A DNA stretch of 64,000 nt from Rhodopseudomonas palustris. GTDB lineage: Bacteria; Pseudomonadota; Alphaproteobacteria; Rhizobiales; Xanthobacteraceae. Below, in pieces: positions 35,364 through 43,059 of this stretch. The translations under genes and the position numbers were made by a program. Position 1 is the stretch's first letter. Every line of letters begins with the position of its first letter. The stretch spans positions 124,001 to 188,000 of the forward strand of contig JACRJB010000067.1 in NCBI GenBank assembly GCA_016215605.1, given 5' to 3'. The notes beneath the pieces were generated by a model. It was given only the letters and a program-made list of their open reading frames with translations. It was not told where the DNA came from and did not search any database.

Positions 35364-36022
35364 GGCTTCCTTCCCTCGACAATCCAGTTCGACAGCCGGT
35401 GCGCCCGGCCGGCAACCGTGAGCTCGCTGAGGTCGAGTTGCAGCTCGAACCGGCCATACAGATCGCGGATCTGGGCCTCGTCAGAGAATCGGGCCAGGCC
35501 GGCATTCGCGAACGGGCCCTCGGTGATGCCGGTGAAGGTGCATGGTCCGACCTGCGCGCCCAGGCCGTCGCCCCAGCTCCCCGCCGCGGCCGTGAAGGAA
35601 AACAGCCGGCCGCCCGGCTTCAAGCGGTCGAACACGCCGTCGAGGATCCGTCGGGTGTCGTCCGGACTGTTGTGCTGCAGACAGGCGAGGTCGATCATGC
35701 AGTCGAAATGCGCGGGCGGGTACGGCAGGTCGATCGCATCGCCCGCGACCAGCCCGGCGGTGAGGCCCTCGGCGGCAAGCCGCTCGCGCAACCGCGCGAT
35801 GATCAGCTCCGAGCCGTCAATCCCTTCGACCGAAAACCCCTCGCGCGCCAGGAACCAGGTCGCCGCGCCGAACCCGCAGCCCAGGTCGAGGAACCGAACC
35901 GCTTGCCGATCCGGGGCCGCATAGTAATTCCGCGCCACGAAGCGGATCAGCTCTTCCTTGGGGTACTTGCCCCATTGCCGCGCAGCGAAGATATCGTCCC
36001 AGACGGGATCCCAAGCACCCAA
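35360..36022 (-). CDS. SAM-dependent methyltransferase
   Basis: 220 aa. FLDLGCGFGAATWFL (motif I), VEGIDGSELIIARL, FDCMIDLACLQHNSPDD and GVFDRLKPGGRLFSF define a class I methyltransferase. The start is TTG 36022: AGGAGG lies 5 nt upstream and the codon comes directly after the previous gene's TGA. A TTG at 36052 would overlap that gene. The stop overlaps the GTG of ptmE. It may methylate the nonulosonic acid or an O-antigen residue; no substrate can be named. Confidence 0.83.
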   Translation of the reverse strand: MGAWDPVWDDIFAARQWGKYPKEELIRFVARNYYAAPDRQAVRFLDLGCGFGAATWFLAREGFSVEGIDGSELIIARLRERLAAEGLTAGLVAGDAIDLPYPPAHFDCMIDLACLQHNSPDDTRRILDGVFDRLKPGGRLFSFTAAAGSWGDGLGAQVGPCTFTGITEGPFANAGLARFSDEAQIRDLYGRFELQLDLSELTVAGRAHRLSNWIVEGRKP

Positions 36023-36023
36023 C

Positions 36024-36740
36024 TCAGCCTCCTGCCCGACAAACGAAGACAAGCTGCCCCAGCAGGGCGCTCCCGGATTGCTTTCCGGTGGCGTAGTCGA
36101 ACGTGGATCTCGAAACGATGTCCAGGCCCGCTTCGCTCAAGAGGCCGCCGATCTCCTGCGGCGTGAACAGATGTCCGCTGCCGCGAATGGTCTTGTCGCC
36201 GACCTTCCAGTCGAACACGGTATCGCCGCGCCGGTCGTCGGGGCGCAGCGCGTCCAGCACCACCCGCGTCAACACGCGGCCCCAGCCATAGGCCGTCGCA
36301 TTGTGCCTGTTCTGGACGTCCAGAAACACCCGGCCGCCGGGCGCGAGCATGTCACGCATCCGGCGGAGCGCCGCGATCCGGTCCTGCCGGCCCTGCAGGT
36401 GGCCAAGCACGTTCCACAGGCAGGTGATCACATCGAACCGCATACCGTTGTGCGGCAGCGCTTGCGCCGCCACCTGCCAGACCTCCGTCGCCCCGAGCGT
36501 CCGGCACCGTCGCACCATCTCCGAGCTGACATCGGTCAGCACGACCGTCTCAATGCCGCACGCGCGCGCCAGCGCCATCGCGCGGTGGCCGTCGCCCGAT
36601 CCGACGTCGAGCAGGCTGCGCGCTGAAGCCGGCATCTGCTGACGAATGAAGGCGTCGACGCTGCCGAGATAGTTCGCGCGGCGTGCGGCGTAGTCCCGAT
36701 AGTCGGCGGCCATCGCGTCATACAGTTCGGCGCCGCTCAT
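36024..36740 (-). CDS. SAM-dependent methyltransferase
   Basis: 238 aa starting MSGAELYDAMAADYRDYA. LLDVGSGDGHRAMAL, ETVVLTDVSSEMVRR, FDVITCLWNVLGHLQ and MRDMLAPGGRVFLDVQNRHN show a class I methyltransferase of the SAM-binding sugar type. The ATG at 36740 overlaps the NeuB stop (ATGA). The frame is open far upstream, but that stretch is antisense-like read-through of neuB. Two methyltransferases side by side suggest two methylation positions or two substrates. Confidence 0.85.
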   Translation of the reverse strand: MSGAELYDAMAADYRDYAARRANYLGSVDAFIRQQMPASARSLLDVGSGDGHRAMALARACGIETVVLTDVSSEMVRRCRTLGATEVWQVAAQALPHNGMRFDVITCLWNVLGHLQGRQDRIAALRRMRDMLAPGGRVFLDVQNRHNATAYGWGRVLTRVVLDALRPDDRRGDTVFDWKVGDKTIRGSGHLFTPQEIGGLLSEAGLDIVSRSTFDYATGKQSGSALLGQLVFVCRAGG

Positions 36741-37786
36741 ACCAGACAATCCCAGGTGATCGGGCGATCCTCCTCGAGATCGCAAGCGAGCACGCGACCC
36801 AGCACCTTGTCGAGCTCGCCGGGATGGAGGCCATTGGCGGGGCTCTTGATCTCGATCATCTCGCGCGACAAACGGGTGCCGCGCGTCAGGCTGAAATTCG
36901 CGACCAGGCTCTTTCGGATCAGCGGCAGGTTTTCGATCTCGCACGGCATCGGACGCTTCACGCCGTCGCCGAGCGAGCGATGCGCCAAGGCCACTTCGCT
37001 GACCAACGACTTCAATTCGTCGGGCTCGAGCGAGGCGGCGTGATCGGGCCCCTCCATGCTGCGGTCGAGCGTGAAGTGCTTCTCGATCGCCACCGCGCCG
37101 AGCGCGACCGAGACGACCGCAGCCTGTGTGCCTTCGGAATGATCTGAGAAGCCGACCGGCAGACCGAACTCGCGTTTCAGCGTCTGGATCGCGCGAAGGT
37201 TGAGTTGATCGGCCGGCGTCGGATAGCTCGAAACGCAGTGAAGCAGAATGAGTTCGGGGCATCCCGACGCGCGCAACGCTTCGATCGCGGTGCCGACCTC
37301 CTCCAACGTACTCGCGCCGGTCGACAGGATCGCAGCGAGGCCGTGTCGTCCGATCTGCTGGAGGAACGGGATGTTGGTCACCTCACTGGAGGCGACCTTC
37401 ATCGTCGTGATCTTCACGGTATCGACCAGCATATCGAGACTGTCGAAATCGAATGCGGTACACAAAAACGGCATGTTGCGTTGATCGCAATACGCCTTCA
37501 GCTCGACGAGTTGAGGCCCGCTCAATTCCAGCGGCCGCGCGAGCTCGAGCTGATTGGTCGCCGTCGAGCCCGACTGCTCCTGATACGGCGCCATCGCGGC
37601 GAACCGGCTGACGGCCTTCTCGGTCTTGAACGCCTGAAACTTGACGATGTCGACGCCCGCCTCGACGGCGACATCCACCAACCGCTTCGCCAGAGCAGGA
37701 TCGCCGTTGTGGTTGACGCCGATCTCGCCGATGACGACCGGCGGATCGCTCTCGGCGAAACTGAACGAGCGGCTGAAGAAATCCAT
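36737..37786 (-). CDS. neuB: N-acetylneuraminate/legionaminate synthase
   Basis: 349 aa from ATG 37786 (MDFFSRSFSF), normal for the family. It condenses a 2-acetamido (mannosamine or 2,4-diamino-6-deoxy) sugar with phosphoenolpyruvate. PPVVIGEIGVNHNGDPALAK, VDIVKFQAFKTEKAV, ILSTGASTLEEV, LLHCVSSYPTP, VGFSDHSEGTQAA and EKHFTLDRSMEGPDHAAS show the NeuB barrel; the C-terminal SAF (antifreeze-like) domain starts about residue 285 (KSLVANFSLTRGTRL). Together with a NeuC-type hydrolase and the LegB/LegC pair the product is most likely legionaminic acid (LegI function), though sialic acid cannot be excluded from this gene alone. Confidence 0.93.
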   Translation of the reverse strand: MDFFSRSFSFAESDPPVVIGEIGVNHNGDPALAKRLVDVAVEAGVDIVKFQAFKTEKAVSRFAAMAPYQEQSGSTATNQLELARPLELSGPQLVELKAYCDQRNMPFLCTAFDFDSLDMLVDTVKITTMKVASSEVTNIPFLQQIGRHGLAAILSTGASTLEEVGTAIEALRASGCPELILLHCVSSYPTPADQLNLRAIQTLKREFGLPVGFSDHSEGTQAAVVSVALGAVAIEKHFTLDRSMEGPDHAASLEPDELKSLVSEVALAHRSLGDGVKRPMPCEIENLPLIRKSLVANFSLTRGTRLSREMIEIKSPANGLHPGELDKVLGRVLACDLEEDRPITWDCLV

Positions 37787-37794
37787 GACGGGCT

Positions 37795-38904
37795 CTATCT
37801 GCGGTACTGCGGAAGGAAGGTCGAGGCCGATTCCTGCCCGGTCGTCGCAATCTCGAATTCGCGCTTGCGGCTGCACAGATCGTCGTAGACCGACCTGTTG
37901 CGGATCCGGAAATAAGTATAGAGCGGCGCGCAGACGCTCGCAAATCCGGACTTGAACTGACGGAGTCCGTCCTCCTCGCGCCGGGTCACGCCGCCGCCGA
38001 GGAAACATCGAGCGTACCCCTGGCTGCGGGCCCAGGAGGCCATCTCGAAGAACATCAACGTATCGATCCCGATCCGACCGTCATCGGCGTTGGTGCCCGA
38101 GAAATGGTAGTACACGGTCTCGTAGCCATGAATCAGGATATAGGCACTGGCGACGCGTGCGCCGCGGTACCCGAAGAACAAAGACGAGCCGCGCTCGCCG
38201 AGCCAACGGATGGTGGTCGTGAAGAAATCCGGCGGGAAGCGCCAGCGCTGCGCGGCGCCGCGACGCTGCATGCTCGCCGCATAAAGCGCGTTCAGCGTTC
38301 GCAGGTTGTCCTCGGTCGGCTCGACCTTTTCGACCCGAACCTCGTTGCGACGGGCGAGGTTGATGCTGGCGCGGTGACCCCGGCGAAGCTTGCGCCACAA
38401 TTCCTCTTCGTCGAGCTTGAGATCGATGTAGTAGATATCCTTCTCGTGGACCGGCGACAGCTCTTCTTGGGTCAGCTGCAGTTGATGCTCGTTCAACACC
38501 GGATGCAGGCTGGTGAACTCGCTGGCGATCTGCTCGCGGTCGCACCATTCCGCCAGACTCGCCGCGAAGCTGCCATACAGACGTCGGGCGCTATCGGCGT
38601 CGGCGGCGTTGGAGAGCGGCCCCCCGAAGCCGTACGGATTGGCGAGGTCCGAAAACACCGCGGAATCCGCCGCGCCCTGGAGAAACGGCAACTGCCCGAG
38701 CGGTCGCCGCACATAGGGCTGCAAAACGAAATCGTCGCCCTCCTGATACACCGCCAGCAACGGCTCGAAACCGAAACAATCGCGATAGATCATGCCGTAT
38801 TCGGGCAGGAAATGCAGGTCGCGCAGATGCGGCGGCAGCGCCTCGATCAGGGCCGACCAGCGCTCGCGATCGCGGCCCTCGGCCGACAGGATCTCGAAAG
38901 CCAT
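37795..38904 (-). CDS. FemAB/GNAT-like acyltransferase
   Basis: 369 aa. A BioF2/FemAB-type double-GNAT protein: LRDLHFLPEYGMIYRDCFG at the start, KLRRGHRASINLARRNEV (typical basic segment), DFFTTTIRWLGERGSSLFFG, VASAYILIHGYETVYYHFSG and LMFFEMASWARSQGY. It may transfer an acyl or aminoacyl group to the amino sugar, perhaps the LegH N-acylation step, since it lies between NeuC and NeuB. ATG 38904 overlaps the NeuC stop as TGATG, and 8 nt separate its stop from neuB. Acyl donor and site are unknown. Confidence 0.8.
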   Translation of the reverse strand: MAFEILSAEGRDRERWSALIEALPPHLRDLHFLPEYGMIYRDCFGFEPLLAVYQEGDDFVLQPYVRRPLGQLPFLQGAADSAVFSDLANPYGFGGPLSNAADADSARRLYGSFAASLAEWCDREQIASEFTSLHPVLNEHQLQLTQEELSPVHEKDIYYIDLKLDEEELWRKLRRGHRASINLARRNEVRVEKVEPTEDNLRTLNALYAASMQRRGAAQRWRFPPDFFTTTIRWLGERGSSLFFGYRGARVASAYILIHGYETVYYHFSGTNADDGRIGIDTLMFFEMASWARSQGYARCFLGGGVTRREEDGLRQFKSGFASVCAPLYTYFRIRNRSVYDDLCSRKREFEIATTGQESASTFLPQYRR

Positions 38905-40076
38905 CAGGTCGACCTGCAGAGATACGGGCCCGAGGACGGCAGCCACTTCGCCGTCGTGCCGGCGTCGAGCCGAAGATGCAGCAGTACGTCGACGATGCGC
39001 TCCGCCGCGTGCCCGTCCCCATAAGGATTGCGGCACGCCTTAAGCCCCTCGCGGAAGGCGGTGTCGTGCAGCGCCCGGTTCACCGCGGCAACGATCTGGT
39101 CGGCGTCGAAATCGGCATCGATGATATTCTCGGATCGTTCGCGCGACTGCTGCCGCGTGCCGATGTTGACCGCAGCCACCGACAGCGAAGGCGCCTCGAG
39201 GAAAGCGCTGCTGGAATTGCCCAGGACCAGCGCCGCGGCTTTCATCAGACTGAGGTACCTTGCCGAGCCGAGATTCGGCACGATCCGCAGGAAGTCGTGG
39301 CCGCGCCAGGACTCCAGCACGTCGCGCATCGCGCGGCCGCCGGCATCGCTGTTGGGATAAGTGAAGACCACCTGATGCCCGAGCCGCGACAGAGCATGCA
39401 GTGTCACCTGCATCTGCCCGGCCCCCTGCTCGGCCTCGTCAGTGACGGGGTGAAGCGTTGCCAGAATGATGGGCCGTGCCGGGTCCAGACCGTATTCGGC
39501 GGCCAGTTCGGACAGTGGAATGAACTGCATCTCCCGAAGCACATCGAGGCCGGGCTCGCCGACAAAGACGATGCGGTCGGGCTGTTCTCCCATCGCGATC
39601 AGCCGCCGGGTGCTCGCATCCGACGTCGTCAGATGAAAATGCGACAGCTTCGAAGTCGCGTGCCGGACGGAATCGTCGATGGTACCGCTGCTGTCTCCGC
39701 CCGAGATATGCACGGCGCAGATGTTCATGTGCGCCGCCGCGATCGCCCCTGCCAGGATCTCGCTGCGATCTCCCGGCAGCATCACGATATCGGGCTGCAG
39801 CCGGCCGAGATGCTCCGCAATCGCAAAAGTGCCCAGCCCGATCGACTGCGCCATCGCCTTGCCGCTGTCCTCGCCCAGGATCATGCTGGCCTCGGACAGC
39901 GTGGCGAAATTGTCGCCGCGCACCTCAGCGAGGCTGGAGGCGAATTCGGGCAGCAGGTGCATGCCGGTGACGATCAGATGCAGGTCGAGCTGCGGCTGCG
40001 CCGCAATTGCCCGGTAGACCGGCCTCATCAAGCCATAGTCCGCACGCGTTCCGGTGAGGGCAACGATCTTACGCAA
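38904..40076 (-). CDS. neuC: UDP/GDP-N-acetylhexosamine 2-epimerase, hydrolysing
   Basis: 390 aa. MRKIVALTGTRADYGLMRP, MLPGDRSEILAGA, HISGGDSSGTIDDSVRHA, and LHPVTDEAE with VLGNSSSAFLEAP are the signatures of NeuC/LegG enzymes, which epimerise at C2 and release the nucleotide. A NeuC type (and no PseG) in a cluster with LegB/LegC points to LegG. The start is TTG 40076, with AAGGG 4 nt upstream; no nearby ATG is in frame. It is the first gene of a reverse operon that reaches to 27745, read from the 610-bp gap that also serves the ABC exporter. Confidence 0.92.
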   Translation of the reverse strand: MRKIVALTGTRADYGLMRPVYRAIAAQPQLDLHLIVTGMHLLPEFASSLAEVRGDNFATLSEASMILGEDSGKAMAQSIGLGTFAIAEHLGRLQPDIVMLPGDRSEILAGAIAAAHMNICAVHISGGDSSGTIDDSVRHATSKLSHFHLTTSDASTRRLIAMGEQPDRIVFVGEPGLDVLREMQFIPLSELAAEYGLDPARPIILATLHPVTDEAEQGAGQMQVTLHALSRLGHQVVFTYPNSDAGGRAMRDVLESWRGHDFLRIVPNLGSARYLSLMKAAALVLGNSSSAFLEAPSLSVAAVNIGTRQQSRERSENIIDADFDADQIVAAVNRALHDTAFREGLKACRNPYGDGHAAERIVDVLLHLRLDAGTTAKWLPSSGPYLCRST

Positions 40077-40686
40077 TGCCCTTGCCTATCGGTTCGCGTA
40101 GGCCGAGATTCTGCCCGACGGGACACGCTGCGCGGCCTGGAAACCTGCATGGCCGTCGACGTCGGCAGCTTCTGATTTCATCGAATACCCTGCCACTTTT
40201 GTCCCGTATCTGGTGCAAAGGTCCGTATATCTACGGCGAGCCTCAAAGTACGAGCGCGTGCAAAAACCGGGCATATTTGCCATAGTGTTGGGCTGGATTG
40301 CGAATCTTTGCCAAAGGGATTGGCTGGATTGCAAATCCTGGGGTCGAGCGATAACTTGCCGCGCAAATGGCAATTGCGGGCGCTGCATCTCCAGAATTGC
40401 CTGTTCCTTGCTCTGCCATACGAAAAGCCCGCCTGTCCATCGATAAGATTGAATTCGCCCCCGCGATGCTGTTCTGTTCCAGCTTGACTACCGCTGCGGT
40501 GCTGGACAGATTGCCGCGGAAATCGAAGGCGTTGCGGCGGTGTCCGCGCATCGTCGGATGGCTGAAAACTCTCGCAATGCCTACCCAATTTGGTCGGGAT
40601 GCTGCACCCGTTAGCGGTCCGGCTTTTGTCGTTGGGACCGGACCGGCGCAAACACGCGAGTGTTCTGCCCAAATCGAGTGTACTGA
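40077..40686. promoter_or_regulatory. 610-bp non-coding divergent region between neuC and wzm
   Basis: The largest gene-free stretch in the window. Short open frames occur in it, but none has a good start or domain. The composition is less GC-rich than the flanks around 40200-40400. Its most notable content is the duplicated dyad element listed separately. It must contain the promoters of both the nonulosonic operon and the exporter genes. I see no terminator or RNA gene. Confidence 0.6.
40291..40338. repeat. Tandem 16-bp direct repeat with internal dyad, possible operator
   Basis: GGCTGGATTGCGAATC at 40291-40306 and GGCTGGATTGCAAATC at 40322-40337 differ at one base and start 31 bp apart, close to three helical turns. 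Within each is a dyad, GGATT-N3-AATCC in the second (40326-40338, exact) and GGATT-N3-AATCT in the first (40295-40307). This is the geometry of two binding sites for a dimeric regulator. It lies about 215-260 bp upstream of neuC and 350-395 bp upstream of wzm. The binding protein is unknown. Confidence 0.5.
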
Positions 40687-41631
40687 ATGAGTGATTTGAA
40701 GATCGAGGCGACTGGCGATGGCGCCAAGCCAGAGGCGCTTTCCGGCGCCTATCGCGGCGAGACGAAGCTCGACGCAAACGTCATGACGGGCGCCGCAACG
40801 GCCGGCGCCGTCGAACGCGAGATCGTGTTCGACACGGGAGCCGTCAGTCAGAAATCATTGGCGGCGCGCGATATCATCGACGGTCTCAGCAACTTCCCGC
40901 TGTGGTCGATGATCGGATGGCGCGACATCAAGCAGCGTTACCGTCGCTCGACGCTCGGCCCGTTCTGGCTCACGCTCAGCATGGCCTTCATGGTGACCGG
41001 CCTCGGCCTGGTCTACGGCGCGCTGTTTCGAATGGAGCTGAGCAAGTATCTGCCGTTCCTGTGCCTCGGCCTGATCTTGTGGGAGTTCATCTCCAAGTCC
41101 ATCATCGAAGGAGCGAGCTCGTTCGTGCTGCTGGAAGGGTTGATCAAGCAGATCCGCCTGCCGCTGACGACGCACATTGCAAGCACGATCTGGCGTAACG
41201 TCATCGTTCTCGGCCACAACGCCGCGATCTATCTGGTGGTCGCCACCATTTTCCAGATCAATCCGGGCTGGAACGCTTTGTGGTTCATTCCGGCGTTTTT
41301 CGTCGTGACCCTGAACCTGACCTGGATTGCCCTCCTGCTCGCGATCCTCTGCACCCGCTTCCGCGACGTGTCGCTGATCGTACAATCGGTCGTGCAGATG
41401 CTGTTCTTCGTCACGCCGATCTTCTGGTCGCCCTCGCTGATGCCCGGCCGCACCATCCTCGTGCACGGCAACCCCTTCTATCACATGGTCGAAGTGCTGC
41501 GCGCCCCCATCCTCGGGGAGCCGGTTCCGCTCGACAGCTGGGTGTTCGTTTCGGTGATGCTCGTCGTCGGCTGGATCACGTCCTTCTACCTGTTCGCCAA
41601 ATTCCGCCGGCGCATCGCATACTGGCTGTGA
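40687..41631 (+). CDS. wzm: Polysaccharide ABC exporter, permease subunit
   Basis: 314 aa. ABC-2 type permease: a hydrophilic N-terminal tail of about 75 residues, then WSMIGWRDIKQRYRRSTLGP, the amphipathic helix typical of Wzm/KpsM, followed by six hydrophobic segments, and a C-terminal FRRRIAYWL. With Wzt it should export a polyprenyl-diphosphate-linked glycan across the inner membrane. ATG 40687. It is 4 nt from wzt. Because no Wzy, Wzx or Wzz is in the window, an ABC-dependent route is the best supported. The long N-terminal tail is unusual compared with the typical 255-265 aa. Confidence 0.92.
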   Translation: MSDLKIEATGDGAKPEALSGAYRGETKLDANVMTGAATAGAVEREIVFDTGAVSQKSLAARDIIDGLSNFPLWSMIGWRDIKQRYRRSTLGPFWLTLSMAFMVTGLGLVYGALFRMELSKYLPFLCLGLILWEFISKSIIEGASSFVLLEGLIKQIRLPLTTHIASTIWRNVIVLGHNAAIYLVVATIFQINPGWNALWFIPAFFVVTLNLTWIALLLAILCTRFRDVSLIVQSVVQMLFFVTPIFWSPSLMPGRTILVHGNPFYHMVEVLRAPILGEPVPLDSWVFVSVMLVVGWITSFYLFAKFRRRIAYWL

Positions 41632-41635
41632 CATC

Positions 41636-42394
41636 ATGAATCTGATCGAACTATCCGACGTCGGCGTCGATTTCGTCATCTATCAGGGCAGCGGCCGATC
41701 GCTCAAAAAGACGCTGCTCAACGCCGGCACCGGCGGGCGGCTGTCGCACGACGCGCACCATCGGACCTTCGTCAAGGCGCTGTCAGGCATCACCCTGTCG
41801 TTGCAGGCCGGCGACCGGCTCGGCTTGATCGGCGGCAACGGCGCGGGCAAATCCACCCTGCTGCGGGTGCTGGCCGGCGTTTATGAACCGACGCAAGGGC
41901 GGGTCCGGGTCGTGGGCAACGTGACGCCGCTGTTCGACATCAGCCAGGGCATCGACCCCGATGCGACCGGATTCGACAACATCGCCCTCCGGGCGGCCTA
42001 TTTGGGCATGTCCCGGCGCGAGATCGCCAACGTCATCGACGAGATCGGGGAATTCACCGAACTCGGCGACTATCTCGACCTTCCGGTGCGGACCTACTCG
42101 GCCGGCATGATGCTGCGGTTGGCGTTCGGTGTCGCAACCACCGTCAAGTCGGACGTGTTGTTGCTCGACGAGTGGATCGCTGTCGGCGACGTCGGCTTTC
42201 TCGAGAAGGCGCAGCAGCGTGCCTCGAGCTTCGTCAGCCGCTCCAAGGTGATGGTGGTGGCTTCCCATTCCGAACCGGTGATCCGGCGCCTGTGCAACAA
42301 GGTGCTCTGGCTTCGCAAGGGTGAGCTCGCCGCCTTCGGCGACGTCGACGAAATCATCAAGCAATACAATGCGGAGCAGAACGTCGCGGCCTGA
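41636..42394 (+). CDS. wzt: Polysaccharide ABC exporter, ATPase subunit, short form
   Basis: 252 aa. Walker A GLIGGNGAGKSTLLRVL, the signature RTYSAGMMLRLAFG, Walker B VLLLDEWIAVGD and the switch His in VVASHSEPVI are all present. It lacks the C-terminal carbohydrate-binding domain of long Wzt proteins, so recognition of a terminal chain modification is not expected from this subunit. ATG 41636, 4 nt after wzm. It is followed by a convergent reverse gene only 17 nt away. Confidence 0.93.
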   Translation: MNLIELSDVGVDFVIYQGSGRSLKKTLLNAGTGGRLSHDAHHRTFVKALSGITLSLQAGDRLGLIGGNGAGKSTLLRVLAGVYEPTQGRVRVVGNVTPLFDISQGIDPDATGFDNIALRAAYLGMSRREIANVIDEIGEFTELGDYLDLPVRTYSAGMMLRLAFGVATTVKSDVLLLDEWIAVGDVGFLEKAQQRASSFVSRSKVMVVASHSEPVIRRLCNKVLWLRKGELAAFGDVDEIIKQYNAEQNVAA

Positions 42395-42411
42395 GTCCGC
42401 GGCGAGCGGGA

Positions 42412-43059
42412 TCAGGTGACGTCGACGGCGGCGAGCATTTCCCGCAACTGCCGCCACTTTTCGCGAAACGTCCGGTCGTTCGGCTGCATCGCCTGCTCGC
42501 GGGCCTGACGTATCCGCGCAACCGCGGCGTCGCAGAACCGCTCGATCGTTTCGCTCTCCGACGGACTGTCCCAGGCGATGTTCACGACCTCGGGGCGAGC
42601 AAATCCGTCCAGGTCCCGGCCCCGTGCAAGCGCCTTCATGGTGGCTGCCGAGTCGCACAAGGTTGCCGAAGAATAGGCACAGGCCAGTCGCCGCTCCACC
42701 TCGAGCCGCGGCGAAGCCTGATCGGCCGCAGCAGGATCAATCGCCGCGAGGACCAGCTGAACGGTTGGGACCAAAAGCGGCGTCGTCAAGCCGCTGGACA
42801 CGAACACGTCTGCCTGAACGAAATCGCAGAACTTCTGCAGCAGCCCGGAATCTGCCGCAGCTTCGATGAAGCGATAGCTCGGAAACGGATAGGTCACCGC
42901 CCCATCGTGTGGCGGCGTCCCACCGCGATCCAGGATCACGGCAGTCGCGCCCTCTCGCGTCGCGATCGACGTCACCAGCTGTCTCGACAGGCGCGCCCAA
43001 CGCGCGCCGATGGCCTGAGGCGCCAGCTGTGACAGGACGCTGTCGATGACGATGATCAT
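42412..43059 (-). CDS. Small GT4-N-domain-like protein, possibly half a glycosyltransferase
   Basis: 215 aa. It begins MIIVIDSVLSQLAPQAIGAR and contains DVFVSSGLTTPLLVPTVQLV, which resembles the acceptor (N-terminal) domain of GT4 enzymes. No donor-binding half (no E-x7-E motif) follows, so it may be a truncated or single-domain relative; the C terminus (DRTFREKWRQLREML) is helical. It starts 4 nt inside the GT2 upstream, so it is coupled to it. Function is unknown. It might be a remnant, or a partner that forms a complete site with the GT2. Confidence 0.6.
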   Translation of the reverse strand: MIIVIDSVLSQLAPQAIGARWARLSRQLVTSIATREGATAVILDRGGTPPHDGAVTYPFPSYRFIEAAADSGLLQKFCDFVQADVFVSSGLTTPLLVPTVQLVLAAIDPAAADQASPRLEVERRLACAYSSATLCDSAATMKALARGRDLDGFARPEVVNIAWDSPSESETIERFCDAAVARIRQAREQAMQPNDRTFREKWRQLREMLAAVDVT

